A DNA stretch of 64,000 nucleotides from positions 134,318,101 to 134,382,100 of the forward strand of contig OX465283.1 in the NCBI GenBank assembly GCA_949987705.1. Reading direction: 5' to 3'. The DNA is from Thereva unica. Taxonomy: Eukaryota > Arthropoda > Insecta > Diptera > Therevidae. A program made the translations under genes and the position numbers. Below, piece by piece: positions 32,290 to 43,367 of this stretch. The notes below the pieces were generated by a model. That model was not told where the DNA came from. It did no database searches and saw only the letters and a program-made list of their open reading frames with translations. Within the stretch, counting starts at the first letter, position 1; each line of letters begins with the position of its first letter.

Positions 32290-35200
32290 ATGTATCCGTG
32301 TAAAATGAAGTTCGTGGAAGTGTTTTTGTTATTGGCTTTTGTGGTGATAAATTTGAAACATATTTTTGCAATCCCGATGCCGGATGAAAAGGGCTTGAAT
32401 TCAGTAAATATCACATCCAATAAATCAGAAAGCCTTGCCAGTGCCATTAGACAGTGCTTGATGAAATCGGAAATCACACGATGCTTCAAGAAAAGGATCA
32501 TCCAGAGCCTGGAGGATGTAATTAATGACAATGGAACCTGGTATCTCAGTGACTATATTGTTGTGGAAAAGGATAGTAATTGGACTGTTCATGCTAACGT
32601 TACGAATTACAATAATCTAAATGACGTCCTTATGGGCAAGGTGAAGGATTTGGCAGAATCAAGAGCAATCCGTTTAAGGGTTCCACCAGATGCCCTTCAG
32701 GAAGGTAAATATTAGAGAAGCTGCACACACTCAAGAAAGTGCCTCTTATAATAGAACCTTTTCTATTCTTCGGTTAGGACGAAAACGAAAGGACAAAGGT
32801 GACAAGGGTGGATATGCTGTAATGGGGGGCTTAGCAATGGCTGGTGTATTGGCGCAACTTTTTATGGGTAAAATTGCGATGTTGGCAGGTGTTGCCCTTA
32901 TCACAGCTAAGATTGCTTTATTGTTTTCAGTTTTGGTGAGTGAAAGATATTTGTTTTAATATTATTAAATACATATGGATATATTTTTTTGATATTTTGT
33001 CGTATGCGAACTGCTTTAGAAATGTCAGTGGATGTCAGAAAACCTTTAAAACGGTAAAAGAGATTTTAATAGAAAATATTTGGCATGAAAGATGTTATAA
33101 GAAGGTTTACATAACATTGAATTAGATTTTTTGCTTCACGGATAGTTTTTATTTTTAGTGGGAAATGGTAATATTGTGTTACTTCGTAATTTGAAATATT
33201 AATTCACTCCGGATTTATCTACAGTGTAAATACTGTTACTGTTTGTCAATTTTTTGTTCATAAACAGACTTTTTCTTGAAGACTGTTTCCTGTTAAGAAA
33301 TCTTAAAATTATGTCTATGGTGGACCTAGCTCGTTTTCAAAGTAGTGTTGTCACATTAGATTGATTATACCGGTTACACTGTTGCAGTTAGCTGTTTCAG
33401 CGTTCTCTTCTTCTTTTTTACGCTCCTTTAGTCCCTCATGGAACATAGGGCGGTAACAGTTGTCCTCCAGCGGACTCTGTTTTGTGCTACAGCTCTCAGC
33501 TCCGACCAGGATCTCCCAGTTGTTGCGGCTTCTGCTATGTAGTAGGACTCTCCTCCACGTTGTTCTAGGTCTTCCGACTCGACGGGATCTTTGCGGAATC
33601 CAGTCAAGGACCTGTTTGGCTAGATTTTTGTTTTCGCGTTGCCAGGTGTGGCCAACCCAATTCCATTTCCTTCGCCTGATTTGGTCGTCTATGCTTTCTT
33701 AGCCGGCACGCCAACATCCATACATATTTCTTCGTGTGAAATTCTATCTTGCCAGCGTATTTTTAGGATACGGCGCAGACATCTTTTGATGAAGACTTGT
33801 AGGCGCCCTGTGATGAATTGATTGACTTGCCATGTTTCGCAACCGTACAAAAGTAGGTACTGCCTTAAAGTTGGAGTTGAACAGATGCAGTTTGGTGTTA
33901 GTTGAAATCTGTGTTGATCTCCATATGCGGAACAGGCATACATATGCACCTCGTGCTTTATTTATTCTGGAACTGACATCTTCTTCTGCGCCACCATTTT
34001 CGGTAATAATATTACCGAGGTAGCAGAATTTACTTACCAGTTCCACGTCACGGCTATTCAGCGCTGTCCGTTCAATGGTGTTTGCATTCATCCGCATTTC
34101 TTTTGTTTTAGTCGAATTTAGCCTTAAGCCTGCTGAACTACTTTCTGTTGCCAAATTGCTTAACATGTTTTTGAGGTCCTGATATCTGTGGGCCAGCAAA
34201 CTCTGCGTAGTCAAGATCCTTAAGACGGTCTAGAAAACCCTATTGTATGCTGCCGGTTCTATTATCTAGAGCGCCCACAAGGATGCCATTTATTACTATA
34301 AGAAATAGTAAAGGCGAAATAAGTCACCCTTGTCGTACTCCTGAACTCACCTCAAAGCTGTCGGATAATTTTCCATTATGGAGAACTCTGCATTGAGAAT
34401 TGTTATATAGGGCTTTTATCAATTCTATTATTTTATGAGGCAGTCCACGTCGCCGTAGTGCCTGCCATATAATGCTCCTATTAACCGAGTCGAACGCTTT
34501 CACATAATCGACTCGATACGAAAGCAAGATAAAGGGGGATCGGAATTCAGTAGACTGCTCCACTATTATTCTCAAGGTGTTAATATGATCAATACATGAG
34601 CAGTCCTTCCTGAATCCGGCCTGCTGCCTTCTAAGCGTTCGCTCTACTGCCTCTCTTGTCCTGTATGGGACAAAATTTTGCCGACAGTAGATAATAAAGA
34701 TATGCCTCTCCAATTGACGGATATTGTTAGGCCCCCCTTTTTTGGTATTTTGACTTTGGTACCTTCCGTCCAATCCTCCAGAAAGGTACAGGTGTTCCAT
34801 GCTATTTCCAGGATTGCCTGAAGCGCATCTGCTATGAAGCTTGAATCGGCTTTCAACAATTCTGGCGGTATACCATATTTTCCAGCTGCTTTACCATAGG
34901 CCATCGCATTAAAAGTGAAAAAGTGTTTTCATATTACATTGAATTCTACCAGTTATACTGTTGCAGTTAGCTCTCTCTCTCTCTGCGTTCAGCATATTCT
35001 AAATTATATCTCAATTCTATAAGTCTTACTAGAAAGCAGGGAGTGCCTGTAAACCAAATAAGATACCCAAAGAATACATTAAAACCCAATTTGCCGAGAA
35101 AGGTACAATATACATACATGTCTACTAACTACTATAGTTCTTATGCATATTTGGAGTTAACGGACTTTTTAAACGATATTAATCCCTAATTCAAATGTAA

Positions 35201-38200
35201 GAAGATGAAACTTCATTACGAGTTCTGTTCAATGTTACAGAAAGTTGACTGCAGTATCAAACGGCAGGAAGTCGACGGTACAAGATAAGGCAGGGAATTG
35301 CTGCAAAAAGGGAAGATAAGAAGGAAGTAATACTATCTGGTTGGGCATTTCTACCGAACTAAGGCGCTGCGACCTGAGCACTTCTGTGATGGTAGTCGTC
35401 ACTAGGGTAATCTAATTTAACATTTTCCTTATTTGATACTAGCAAATATCCGCATGCGTTGCAACGCCTTTCAATGAAAAAAGATTGATTTTAAGATTAC
35501 ATATATGATGAAAAATTGCTCATGGCGTTCTTTTCTCCTACAAATTGTTTTTCCAAAAAAAATGTCAAGAAAAACTAGGACAAAAATGCACAATTTGGTT
35601 CCCCTAAAAAACATTTCCTCTCTGTTTTTTTCATTTCGGCTTGAGAATAAAAAACATGTCCAGCATATAATCAGACATGCAACAGATGTTATGGTATTTT
35701 TTCAAACAGCTTCAGGATGAGATGTGAATATTTTCGACAACAAACACCTGCCCGTGAGAAAAACATGACTTTATCAGATCGAGTCCAACAACTTTCAGCG
35801 ATTGTCCTTGTGACTGCATTGAAAATAAAATATATTGTTTAAAAAAGCTAAAAAAAATGCCTTTATTTTAAAACGAAATAAAAAGTAAAAAATAATTTTG
35901 AATGTAAAGTTTTTTTGCTCTCGCCTGTATATGGGCGGGATCGTCATACAGGTTCATTTAATACCCACATGATGAAGAAAAAAGTACAACGAACATATCA
36001 GATATCACATCCTCAACTTCTATCTGCACTCTTAACGGTAAGCTGATATTTTAGCTAAGGTCTGAATTCAATTGAACTCCACTGTTAACGGATCTTTTAA
36101 CTTATAGCAATTCTTAATACAGCTGAAATTAACATCACTTCACTGATCTCTACTCAACTCCACCCTTATCTCAAATCTTAGCCTGGCTCTGGAAAATTAA
36201 CCAAACTAAGCTCCACTAAATTTTTAAGCCATATCTTAACTCACTCCAACTTAACTAGTCTTGACTTAACTCATCTCATCTCAGCTTATCTCAACTTAAC
36301 TTATCTCAACTCAACGGAACAGTTAACCCAACTCTTAACCTAACTCAAATATTACGAAATGCCGCCTTGGCGCCATGCTGTTTGCGGTCACGGCATACGA
36401 GTCGGTCTTACCCCTGCCAATAGCTGTTTCACATCAAACATTTCCTGTTATAGGTGATATTTTTTCTAGGTTTAGATCCGATCATTCTATTCGTTTGTAG
36501 AGCGGCTCAAGCGGTCACTTTTTGGCCATGCAGGGCTTGTTGGTGCTTCGATGGCCGGTTTCCTCCAATAGACAGAAGCTAGATTCCAAAGAGAGTGGAA
36601 AGAAAAAGAAGAAACCGCAACACCCCCTGAGGGAATAGAACTTCGAAAGGGTTAATCAATTTAACTACCCAGGGTCAAGAATCAACGAAGCAACGATGAA
36701 ATGATAGACGTGAAAAGAATAATAAACTCTGCAAATTGAACAGATGGCATTAATGAAATCCAGAGCCATCTACAGAAAACCCCAAATAAGAATTTACAAA
36801 ACGATCATGCATACAGTAGCTACGTGTAGATGTGAAGCATGGAGTATCTTTCAAAAATCCGCACACCTAACGAATATATTTGAGAGAAAGGTTCTCCGAA
36901 AGAAATACCGGTTGGATCGTATACATGTAGAAAACGCTACAAACACGAATTTTATGACTTATAGAGAGAGTATAAACAATCAACACACACCAAGATACTG
37001 CGTTTACGTTGGACTGGTCATGTTCAAAAAAGGGATGATTCAAGGATTGCTTGAAGACCCCTGCGCCAGAAGGGAAAGTCCAATTTTCAAACCAGAGTTA
37101 AGGTGGAAAAACGATGTTAAGGGTGATACAGCTTCACCATCTCCCCTTGAGCCACCGTAGGAATGTAGCAGCACTGACCAAATTTTATCGCTACTATCAT
37201 AGAGGCTGCTCCATCGAAATAAACGTTCTTCGCCTCTACGGCAATCTTATACACGCCACACTCGTCTCACTCACACTAGCTGCAGCCCGTTTATTCGCGC
37301 ACTCAACAAGGTAGGAACTCGTTTATAAATGGAGCTACACGACGGTGGAACAATATTTCACAGTCGGTATTCCTGAGCTCCTACAACATCCAAGAGTTCA
37401 AATGCATCATGATTCATCGCCACTTTCTTCAAACCCCTTCAAACCCTTATAACCCTTAAGGGGTCGTTCATACAATACGTGAGATGAGTAAAATCTCACC
37501 CAATCTCGTGTGGGGTAGAGGAGGGTTCGCCAAATATCACGTAATTTTGTTTCCTCAAGAAGCAGTGTAAATTTGATAGAAAACTGGGTAAAATAAAGTA
37601 AAACATGTTTCTCCACTAAAGACCCCCATTTACTTACAGGCCGCCGGCTGGCCTGGTCGGAAAGCACGGCCTGATGAAGTCACATATACTCAATCTGACT
37701 GAGGGATGTGGACTTCAGGTATCCGGCCGTGACATGCAAGTGACGCCATGACTCCCTACAGACGCACTGGCAAAGACGGCAGTTTGGGATACCAGGATTT
37801 AGGCTGTTAATTCAAGTGCAAAGGTTTACGCAAGCACCTGACGTCCAGAAATATTTCAAGGAAGACAAAATTGGCACTAATAAGGCCTGTCCTACTATGT
37901 GGTTCGGGAGTGTGGACATTGAAAACGCAGACGAAGCATTAGTAGCAAGACTCGAAAGGAAAATCCTTCGTTCGATCTACAAAGAAATACAGATTGATGG
38001 CGTTTGAAGGAGAAGATACAACTCAGAGTTGTATGAAAACAGTAAGATACCAAACATTGTTAAAGTGATCAAAATAAACAGACTACGATGAATCGGTCAT
38101 GTTCAACGAGGTGGGGAACGAAACCCGACAAAGATAGTGCTGGGGAAAGCACCACCAGGAAAACGGAGACCAGGTCGTGCTAAGAAAAGATACATAGATG

Positions 38201-40420
38201 ACATCGAGGTGAACTTGATGATGATGAACTCAAGTGCAAAAATGTTCATAGCCTCAGCAAAAACTTTAAACGCACAAACAGATTCATGACTCGAAAAACC
38301 TTTAAAATACACGGACCGCCATTTTTGCAGAGGCAGGCGGCGCGGAGGAATTAAATGTATGGGACATTCTCTCTCAGGCGGCCGGCGTTTCCACTTTCGT
38401 GCCAATACGTTTGTGCCTTAGGGCGGCTCCAGACTCACGCCGTGAACACCCGCGAGCAAGCGCGAATGCGAATGTGGGTGGTTTTCGCGCCTGTCGCGCC
38501 TTGTCAGGTCCGACTGGATACGGGGTGAATTTGTGCCGTAAATTCACGGCTTGAGTCTGAATAGAAGTTCAGATCTTCAGGCACAAACTGACGATAAATA
38601 ACCACACACATAAATATTTTTGTCAGGTGTGTGGCGATACTTGCCATCAAGGCGAAAACTTTCAGGCCACGGCCTGCCTTCGAACTATGTGTGAAAGGGG
38701 GCCTTAAGATATGGATAAATCATACACAACATTTTTTATGGGACGCCAGAAAATCTCATAGTAGTCCCTCGATTGTTTAGCTGCTACCGGCCAGCAAAAC
38801 GCGCGACTCGACGAATGCTACAGCGTACGAGCCAAATAAAACTGACCCGCGAAAAGGACATTAGAATATAGAACTACATTTTAGCGTAATGAAATTCTTG
38901 TTGAGCCTGAATACTACCGTTTTGGTAGTTGTGTGTCGACTACAAGTGGGGAAAGTAGGAGTTCGAATTATCAGTTATCTTTAATTAAATCTTTTGTCCG
39001 TAAATACTTATTTAAAATCAAAAAAATCTGGCGTGAGATTAGTTGGGAGCCAAATCTCACGAAATCTCACCAAGGGGGAAGGGAGCGGGGTCGAAAAATC
39101 CCAAAAACCGCCTTGAGTAATTTATGGATTACCCCTAACCTATCCCCCCCGTACTAAGCTTGCTGCTAGGTATTGAGTCATGACGTTACAAGCGACATAA
39201 CGGACTGGTAGTACAAAGGGTGATTCTTGAGCTTAGCACTACCACAAAAAAAAATCAAAACTCCTCAACACAAGAAACAGGAGCTAAGCAACAACAGGAG
39301 TTGGCTGGATGAAGAAGCTGATGGAGGCCGAGGCTCGAATTGGGCTGTAGAGCCATCGAATAAAAGTAGTAGTTACAAGCGTGCTAGGAGCTTTATGGGT
39401 CGCTAAGGCAATTTCTGATGTAAATCAAGATGTAGCTAAAACTTCTTCTAATTTGTTCTTCAATGAAAACAATGAAAATGACAAAACGAAACTAACTACA
39501 ACACTATTTTACTTACAAGTATAATTTACTGTATAAGAACCAACCGTTTGCAGATTTTTAATAGTAGAGCCCGCGCCAAAAAAGAAAGGGATCTCAAAGT
39601 CGTCATTTCCATTCCCAGTGATAGTTTCAAGTCCTCACAAGCGAGCAACTTTATTCTATCTTTATTGTTTTTAAAAACGCAAATACTCGGGGCTCATTTA
39701 TATTCTCAATCAGAATTCCACATGCGGCGCTCATTTTAATTCTTTTCTTGCACCGGCTCTACTACAGATAATAAAAGATGGGTTCTTTAAAAAAAATTAT
39801 ATTTAAACAATAACAAAATATGAGATAGAACTCATACAAACTCATACTAGAATTCTTACGAATTAAAATAAATAAATTACTTTAATATAAAATTACTTGT
39901 TCACCTTCAAGTATCATCTATAATTTTTAAAGAAGCATAACCTTTAAGGTGGCCCCTTAATAAAAACCGAAAAATATGAAAAAAGGATTTATTTTCCAGC
40001 TGCTAATAAATTCTTTGTTAATTGAAAGAATTAAAAATGGGGAAAAGGAATTTTTTAAGGTACCGCCAGGGGGAAGGAATACTCCTCGCAACTTTTCAAC
40101 CCATTCAAATTCTTCAACCATAAAAGATACTGCGGCATTTCTTTAATTTGTGTTTTTTGTTTTGGTTTTTTTTTGCATTAAATTTACCTTTTTGCAATGT
40201 TTTAATATATTTTCATTTCATTTTCTTTCGTTACTTAACTTTTTAGAACTCCCTGAAGAAAGCAGCAGGTGGATCACCATCTGAACATGTTATTTACGCC
40301 GACTCGGCGAGCGGAGGACACGGCGGCGGTGGCTGGCATAGAAATTTTCCGAGGCATGCTAATGAGGAAGCATACGGGGGTCCCTACCAACACGAAGAGG
40401 AAAGACTGTACCAACCTTAA
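32290..40420 (+). CDS. Osiris family protein (DUF1676), gene C
   Basis: Coding exons 32,290-32,704, 32,778-32,935 and 40,247-40,420 join in phase 1 and phase 0 with GT/AG sites, encoding about 248 aa. The start could also be the second ATG at 32,305, which gives a cleaner signal peptide (MKFVEVFLLLAFVVI). Cysteines at 56 and 65 are the two-Cys region, and N-glycosylation sequons occur at NIT, NKS and NVT. The basic step GRKRKDKGDKGG precedes a hydrophobic segment (MAGVLAQLFMGKIAMLAGVA). Exon 3 supplies NSLKKAAGGSPSEHVIYADS and a Gly/His/Tyr-rich tail ending ERLYQP. The phase-1 intron before the basic step matches genes A and B. The last intron is 7,311 bp and loaded with LINEs. I cannot assign an Osi number. 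Confidence 0.88.
33440..34905 (-). mobile_element. LINE-D, endonuclease-RT type (RTE-like), frameshifted
   Basis: Within the last intron of gene C, minus-strand pieces follow RT order. First GIPPELLKA and KIPKKGGLT...NWRGISLLS (34,905-34,650), then YVKAFDSVNRSIIWQAL and SGVRQG (34,550-34,324), then a YLGNIITENGGAEEDVSSRI region (34,214 on). YGCETW and the ICMDVGVPAKKA region (33,949-33,689) follow, then a terminal NRVRWRTTVTALCS-like end near 33,450. Multiple frameshifts and a missing YADD region show it is inactive. Confidence 0.82.
34906..36229. other. Unassigned intronic sequence of gene C
   Basis: No coding or repeat element recognised; a short CT microsatellite (TCTCTCTCTC) lies at about 34,970-34,985. 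Confidence 0.4.
36230..36355. repeat. Degenerate CTTAACTCAACT repeat
   Basis: Words such as CTTAACT, CTCAACT, ATCTCA and TTAACCCAACT recur many times, forming an imperfect minisatellite within the last intron of gene C. Confidence 0.65.
37816..38235 (+). mobile_element. LINE C-terminal fragment nested in the Harbinger-like element
   Basis: The plus strand encodes LVARLERKILRSIYKEIQ, then after a stop RRRYNSELYENSK, then INRLRWIGHVQRGGERNPTK and PGKRRPGRAKKRYIDDIE. This is the C-terminal region of an RTE-like endonuclease-RT LINE. Upstream RT is absent. Confidence 0.75.
38421..38703. mobile_element. Probable small MITE with TTA duplication
   Basis: The segment starts GGGCGGCTCCAGACTCACGC and ends GTGTGAAAGGGGGCC. 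It has loose inverted similarity and TTA on both sides (38,418-38,420 and 38,704-38,706). It would be the innermost insertion here. Terminal repeats are weak, hence low confidence. Confidence 0.4.
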
Positions 40421-40441
40421 TTATGTATTTTATTCTGGAAC

Positions 40442-40447
40442 AATAAA
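40442..40447 (+). terminator. Polyadenylation signal of gene C
   Basis: AATAAA lies 21 bp after the stop of gene C; a second AAATAAA follows at about 40,456-40,462. Confidence 0.7.
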
Positions 40448-40600
40448 TTAACATTAAATAAATTATAGCTACTTTAAATACATTTCGTTTTTCTTTTTCT
40501 GCTAAATTTACACTGAATTTTTAGAATTATTTCTGCGTGTCCCTTTCTTATTTATTCTCGAAGGTGATTAACTTTGGTAAAAGCCGCAATGACTTGGTGA

Positions 40601-40606
40601 TTTATT
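40601..40606 (-). terminator. Polyadenylation signal of gene D
   Basis: On the minus strand AATAAA lies about 25 bp after the stop codon of gene D. Transcripts of genes C and D converge within about 150 bp here. Confidence 0.65.
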
Positions 40607-40630
40607 TAAAAGGACCTCCAACTGACACGT

Positions 40631-41437
40631 TTATTGGGATCTGGGGATGTGTGCCCTGTACGCCTTGTCCTGCATCATCATTTCTTCGTCACCAATGCTT
40701 CTATGGTATGAGCTGCCACCTTCATGCCCTCCTTCATATTCGCCATGACTTGAGGAATAGGTGTGACTTTGCTGATAGTGCGGATGCTTAACAATTTCGT
40801 AAGTTGTTTTCTCGTGTCCTTCGGATGATATAAGCTTCTTAAGACCAATTATAGCACTTATAATAATTGCAATTTTGCCGAAAACTAGAGCTTTAGCAGC
40901 GATTAGTATAATTAGATGAGTTATTACTTTTATCAATGCAACCTTTATCATAGTTACAATTGCTAATGGGAGAATCATGTTCTTATCGCCCTTCTTCTTG
41001 CCTCTACCTTCTCCAAACATTTCCGCACTTTGCCGCTGTCCAAATGATAGCAGCCTTGGAATATTTACTTCAATTTCATGACTCTCCAGAAACATTTTAA
41101 GACGACCAAAGAATATGTTATCCAGGCTTTTCGCTGACAGCGTCTCCAAATCACTGTTGTTTATTACTTCATCACCACTCGCTCTTCCATATTCAGCAGC
41201 ATCACCATTCCTCACTATGGACACTCCATCAATTAACTTAATATTCTGCACTTTAAGAGCTCGTCCTGCAAGCTTGGTGGCCTGAATTTTCAGGCATTTC
41301 ACTATATCTTTACTATTGTCGCACTGCTCATAAACTCTCGTAAATGCCCGCACAATTCCACTATCGGAAAATGAACTTGCTGTATCCTTGCCACGCACAA
41401 AACCCACTATACATAAAACACCAATTAGAATCCTCAT
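40631..41437 (-). CDS. Osiris family protein (DUF1676), gene D, intronless
   Basis: A single open frame encodes about 268 aa starting at the ATG 41,435-41,437. The frame stays open further upstream without an ATG, and the chosen start gives a signal peptide (residues 1-16, MRILIGVLCIVGFVRG). Cysteines at 39 and 48 form the two-Cys region. The step RGKKKGDK (145-152) precedes a hydrophobic segment of about 50 residues ending SAIIGLKKLISS. The tail has YEIVKHPHY, a His/Ser/Gly-rich stretch and a degenerate family end QDKAYRAHIPRSQ. The lysine step and HPHY tail most resemble gene A, yet the phase-1 intron shared by A, B and C is absent. It is transcribed toward gene C. A secretory or membrane role in cuticle or trachea is inferred from the family. 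Confidence 0.9.
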   Translation of the reverse strand: MRILIGVLCIVGFVRGKDTASSFSDSGIVRAFTRVYEQCDNSKDIVKCLKIQATKLAGRALKVQNIKLIDGVSIVRNGDAAEYGRASGDEVINNSDLETLSAKSLDNIFFGRLKMFLESHEIEVNIPRLLSFGQRQSAEMFGEGRGKKKGDKNMILPLAIVTMIKVALIKVITHLIILIAAKALVFGKIAIIISAIIGLKKLISSEGHEKTTYEIVKHPHYQQSHTYSSSHGEYEGGHEGGSSYHRSIGDEEMMMQDKAYRAHIPRSQ

Positions 41438-41507
41438 TATTGTGCCGAAGGACTTCTTTTGACTAGACAACAAGCAGTAATAGCCACAAACTGCAGCTCG
41501 CAATCAA

Positions 41508-41514
41508 TTTTATA
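41508..41514 (-). promoter_or_regulatory. TATA box of gene D
   Basis: TATAAAA on the minus strand lies 71 bp upstream of the start codon. A GCAGTTTG initiator-like site is about 22 bp downstream, a little closer than usual, so the exact start of transcription is uncertain (about 41,480-41,492). Confidence 0.5.
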
Positions 41515-42049
41515 GCAACGCGATGTGTTCTGCAGCTGCACCAGCAAAAGATTCTCTGCTTTCCCAGAGCTCACCTGGCGAGGAGCAATGTGGGATGTTT
41601 TAGAGCATGAAATGCATCTTCTTAAGGTGTTCATCTTGAATAATTTAATGCAGTACAATTGCTAATCAGGTCTTTAGTTAATTGTGCCGCTCGTTAATTA
41701 ATGAATTATTCTCGTTTTCATTCCATTTGGTGGATTAATTTTTGCACGCACATTTTTTTGTCAGGGTAAATTGTACACGGGAAGAGCAAGGGTGCATGGT
41801 TTAAGCAAATAACGAGAATGCATTGACCGTATGCAGTAATAATCTGAGATATTTCTGTTTATTATAGAATGAAGAAATTGGAACAGAGAATAATAAAAAA
41901 TTTCTAAAATTTGCTGCTTGCTTGCAATTTCATTTTTTTTTTGTTCATTTGCATAAGTTTTCAGGTTAATAAAAGAGATATTCCTTTAGAACTTTTGGTT
42001 TACTGAACTACTTATCTCTCTATTACCAGAGAGGCTATCTTAAAACATG
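41515..42049. other. Upstream region of gene D
   Basis: AT-rich; no gene recognised. Any enhancers of gene D would lie here, bounded by retroelement relics beyond 42,050. Confidence 0.4.
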
Positions 42050-42360
42050 TTAACGAACTCGCACAGCAGTTTTCGTCCGCTCTGACGGCATTCCCTCGCT
42101 GTTCTAAAATCCTGTGCAGGGGACCTTTGTGCCGCCCCCCCATGTACTTATTCCAAAAATCCATTAATACAGCGTGCTTCCCAACTTTATGAAAGAACTC
42201 TTTTATTATCCCTGTTCATAAAAAGGAATCCAAGAACGAGATATCGAATTATCGATCAATTGCAAAGTTATCGTGTATACCAAAACTTCTTGAATCTATT
42301 ATGTATTCTGAGATTGCTCCTATCTGCAAGACACTTATCTAAGCAAATCAACATTTCCTT
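42050..42360 (+). mobile_element. LINE-E RT finger-domain fragment
   Basis: The plus strand encodes FIIPVHKKESKNEISNYRSI then AKLSCIPKLLESI, nearly identical in type to the start of the LINE-E copy at 52,884-54,365. Only the RT fingers remain. Confidence 0.8.
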
Positions 42361-42369
42361 TCCAGAACG

Positions 42370-42640
42370 TAAGCTCTCCACTTCCTTAGAGAGTGTACTA
42401 TAGCGAGTACTTCTAGCTCGCAAGCGTCAAAGCGTTGTTCGGCTGGGATAATGGATGCAACCGCTGCACATCATTATTCAGTTGCAAGACAATAGCTCCG
42501 AATTCGTCCTTACTAGTATCGGTATGAATCTCCGTATGCGCCTTTGATTCAAATAATTTCAACACTGGTGCTGTTACCAATATTTCTTTCAATGCTTTAA
42601 ATGCATTTTGCTGTTCGGTAACTATTTAAAATATGGCCTT
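42370..42640 (-). pseudogene. Gypsy-type LTR retrotransposon RT/RNase H remnant
   Basis: The minus strand encodes the RT-RNase H junction: FKALKEILVTAPVLKLFE, followed by HTEIHTDTSKDEFGAIVLQ, where the first RNase H Asp is in HTDTS. Stops follow. No LTRs, integrase or primer-binding site were found nearby. It is a dead fragment. Confidence 0.75.
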
Positions 42641-43367
42641 CTTTGTTAGCAATTCGCGGATTGTTGAATTGTTAGCAATTCGCTCTGATGGTTTTGCTTC
42701 CGCTAGACATCGCGTGTATTTTCTTATGAAGAGGGTCTCAAGTTTTTCCGTAGCCCACGGGCGCAGAATATCTTAGGACGGCTCTAGTACAAATCAGTCT
42801 TTTCGTCCAACGCACACACGTATTCATCGATGCTTTAATCTTTAATCGAACCTTTGTTGAAAGTCGCTAACTGTCTGAAGATCGGAGTGACAATTTATTG
42901 CTAGCAACGAAAGAAGTTTTTCAAGTGGACTGTGCCTTGGTGAAGTGCGGGCGTGTGTTGTCGCCAGTCCTTTTACAACCGCAAACAATAAATATAAACA
43001 TAAAACACACATAAAAACTAATTCGATAACATAAACCACCAACCAAACAATAATACAAAAAAATTAATAACAAAACAAAACAAAAAACCAAGTGAAGGCC
43101 ACCAATTAACTACACAACAATAACCAAAGGGTGGACGGACAAGAAGTAAGTCTCCTCCATCCGCTTCCCGCGCTTCCTGCTGACCGCTCAGCTCAGGCGG
43201 TGCAGCCATAATCGGTCGGCTAATAGGAGTTGTCTTGTTTTAGCAGGCATAACACTGCAACAAGACTATTTCCGTTAGCTCCGATAGATGCATCACCGGT
43301 GCAGCCGGCTACAAATGAGGTCATGGACCTCACGCAAAACAGTCCCCAGTGCGATAATAATAGAGGG
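42641..43367. other. Unassigned repeat-like sequence left of the foldback
   Basis: No gene recognised. The A/C-rich tract 43,020-43,135 and the following frame to 43,367 could be the 5' UTR/ORF1 start of a LINE, but no domain supports that. Confidence 0.35.

Larger units (their letters stand above)
37460..39135. mobile_element. PIF/Harbinger-like non-autonomous element in LINE-A
   Basis: The ends GGGGTCGTTCATACAATACG and (right end complement) GGGGTAATCCATAAATTACT are imperfect inverted repeats. TAA flanks both sides (37,457-37,459 and 39,136-39,138), a 3-bp TWA duplication as in PIF/Harbinger. Both ends also carry GTGAGAT/ATCTCAC words. The interior holds a LINE C-terminal fragment and a probable MITE rather than a transposase. 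Confidence 0.7.
37128..39258 (+). mobile_element. 5'-truncated LINE-A inserted in LINE-C, itself split
   Basis: The left part (37,128-37,459) carries the LINE-A C-terminus (LSHRRNVAALTKFYRYYHRG near 37,146-37,205, then degraded NNISQS and IQEFK) up to the 3' UTR. The right part (39,136-39,258) continues with CTAAGCTTGCTGCTAGG-like UTR sequence, ACGGACTGGTAGTACAAAGG and an A-run. The halves are separated by the inverted-repeat element 37,460-39,135. Confidence 0.8.
36590..39370 (+). mobile_element. LINE-C copy split by a later insertion
   Basis: The 5' part (36,590-37,127) encodes the same C-terminal region as the copy at 10,248-11,423: RVNQFN-like, KSRAIYRKPQIRIYKTI, EAWS, FERKVLRK, and a decayed GHV region. 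It stops at KNDVKGDTA. The 3' part resumes at about 39,252 with KLLNTRN and ends MKKLMEAEARIGL plus stop at about 39,345. The interruption falls exactly where the uninterrupted copy reads DAAKLLNTRN. Several substitutions and frameshifts are present. Confidence 0.85.

Noticed and set aside
41438..41503. Upstream extension of the gene D frame
   Set aside because: The extension has no ATG and would place non-hydrophobic residues before a good signal peptide; the ATG at 41,437 fits better with the TATA box.
42370..42640. Endogenous retrovirus
   Set aside because: Only a short RT/RNase H remnant of gypsy type; no env, LTR or other gene nearby, so a retrotransposon relic is the simplest reading.
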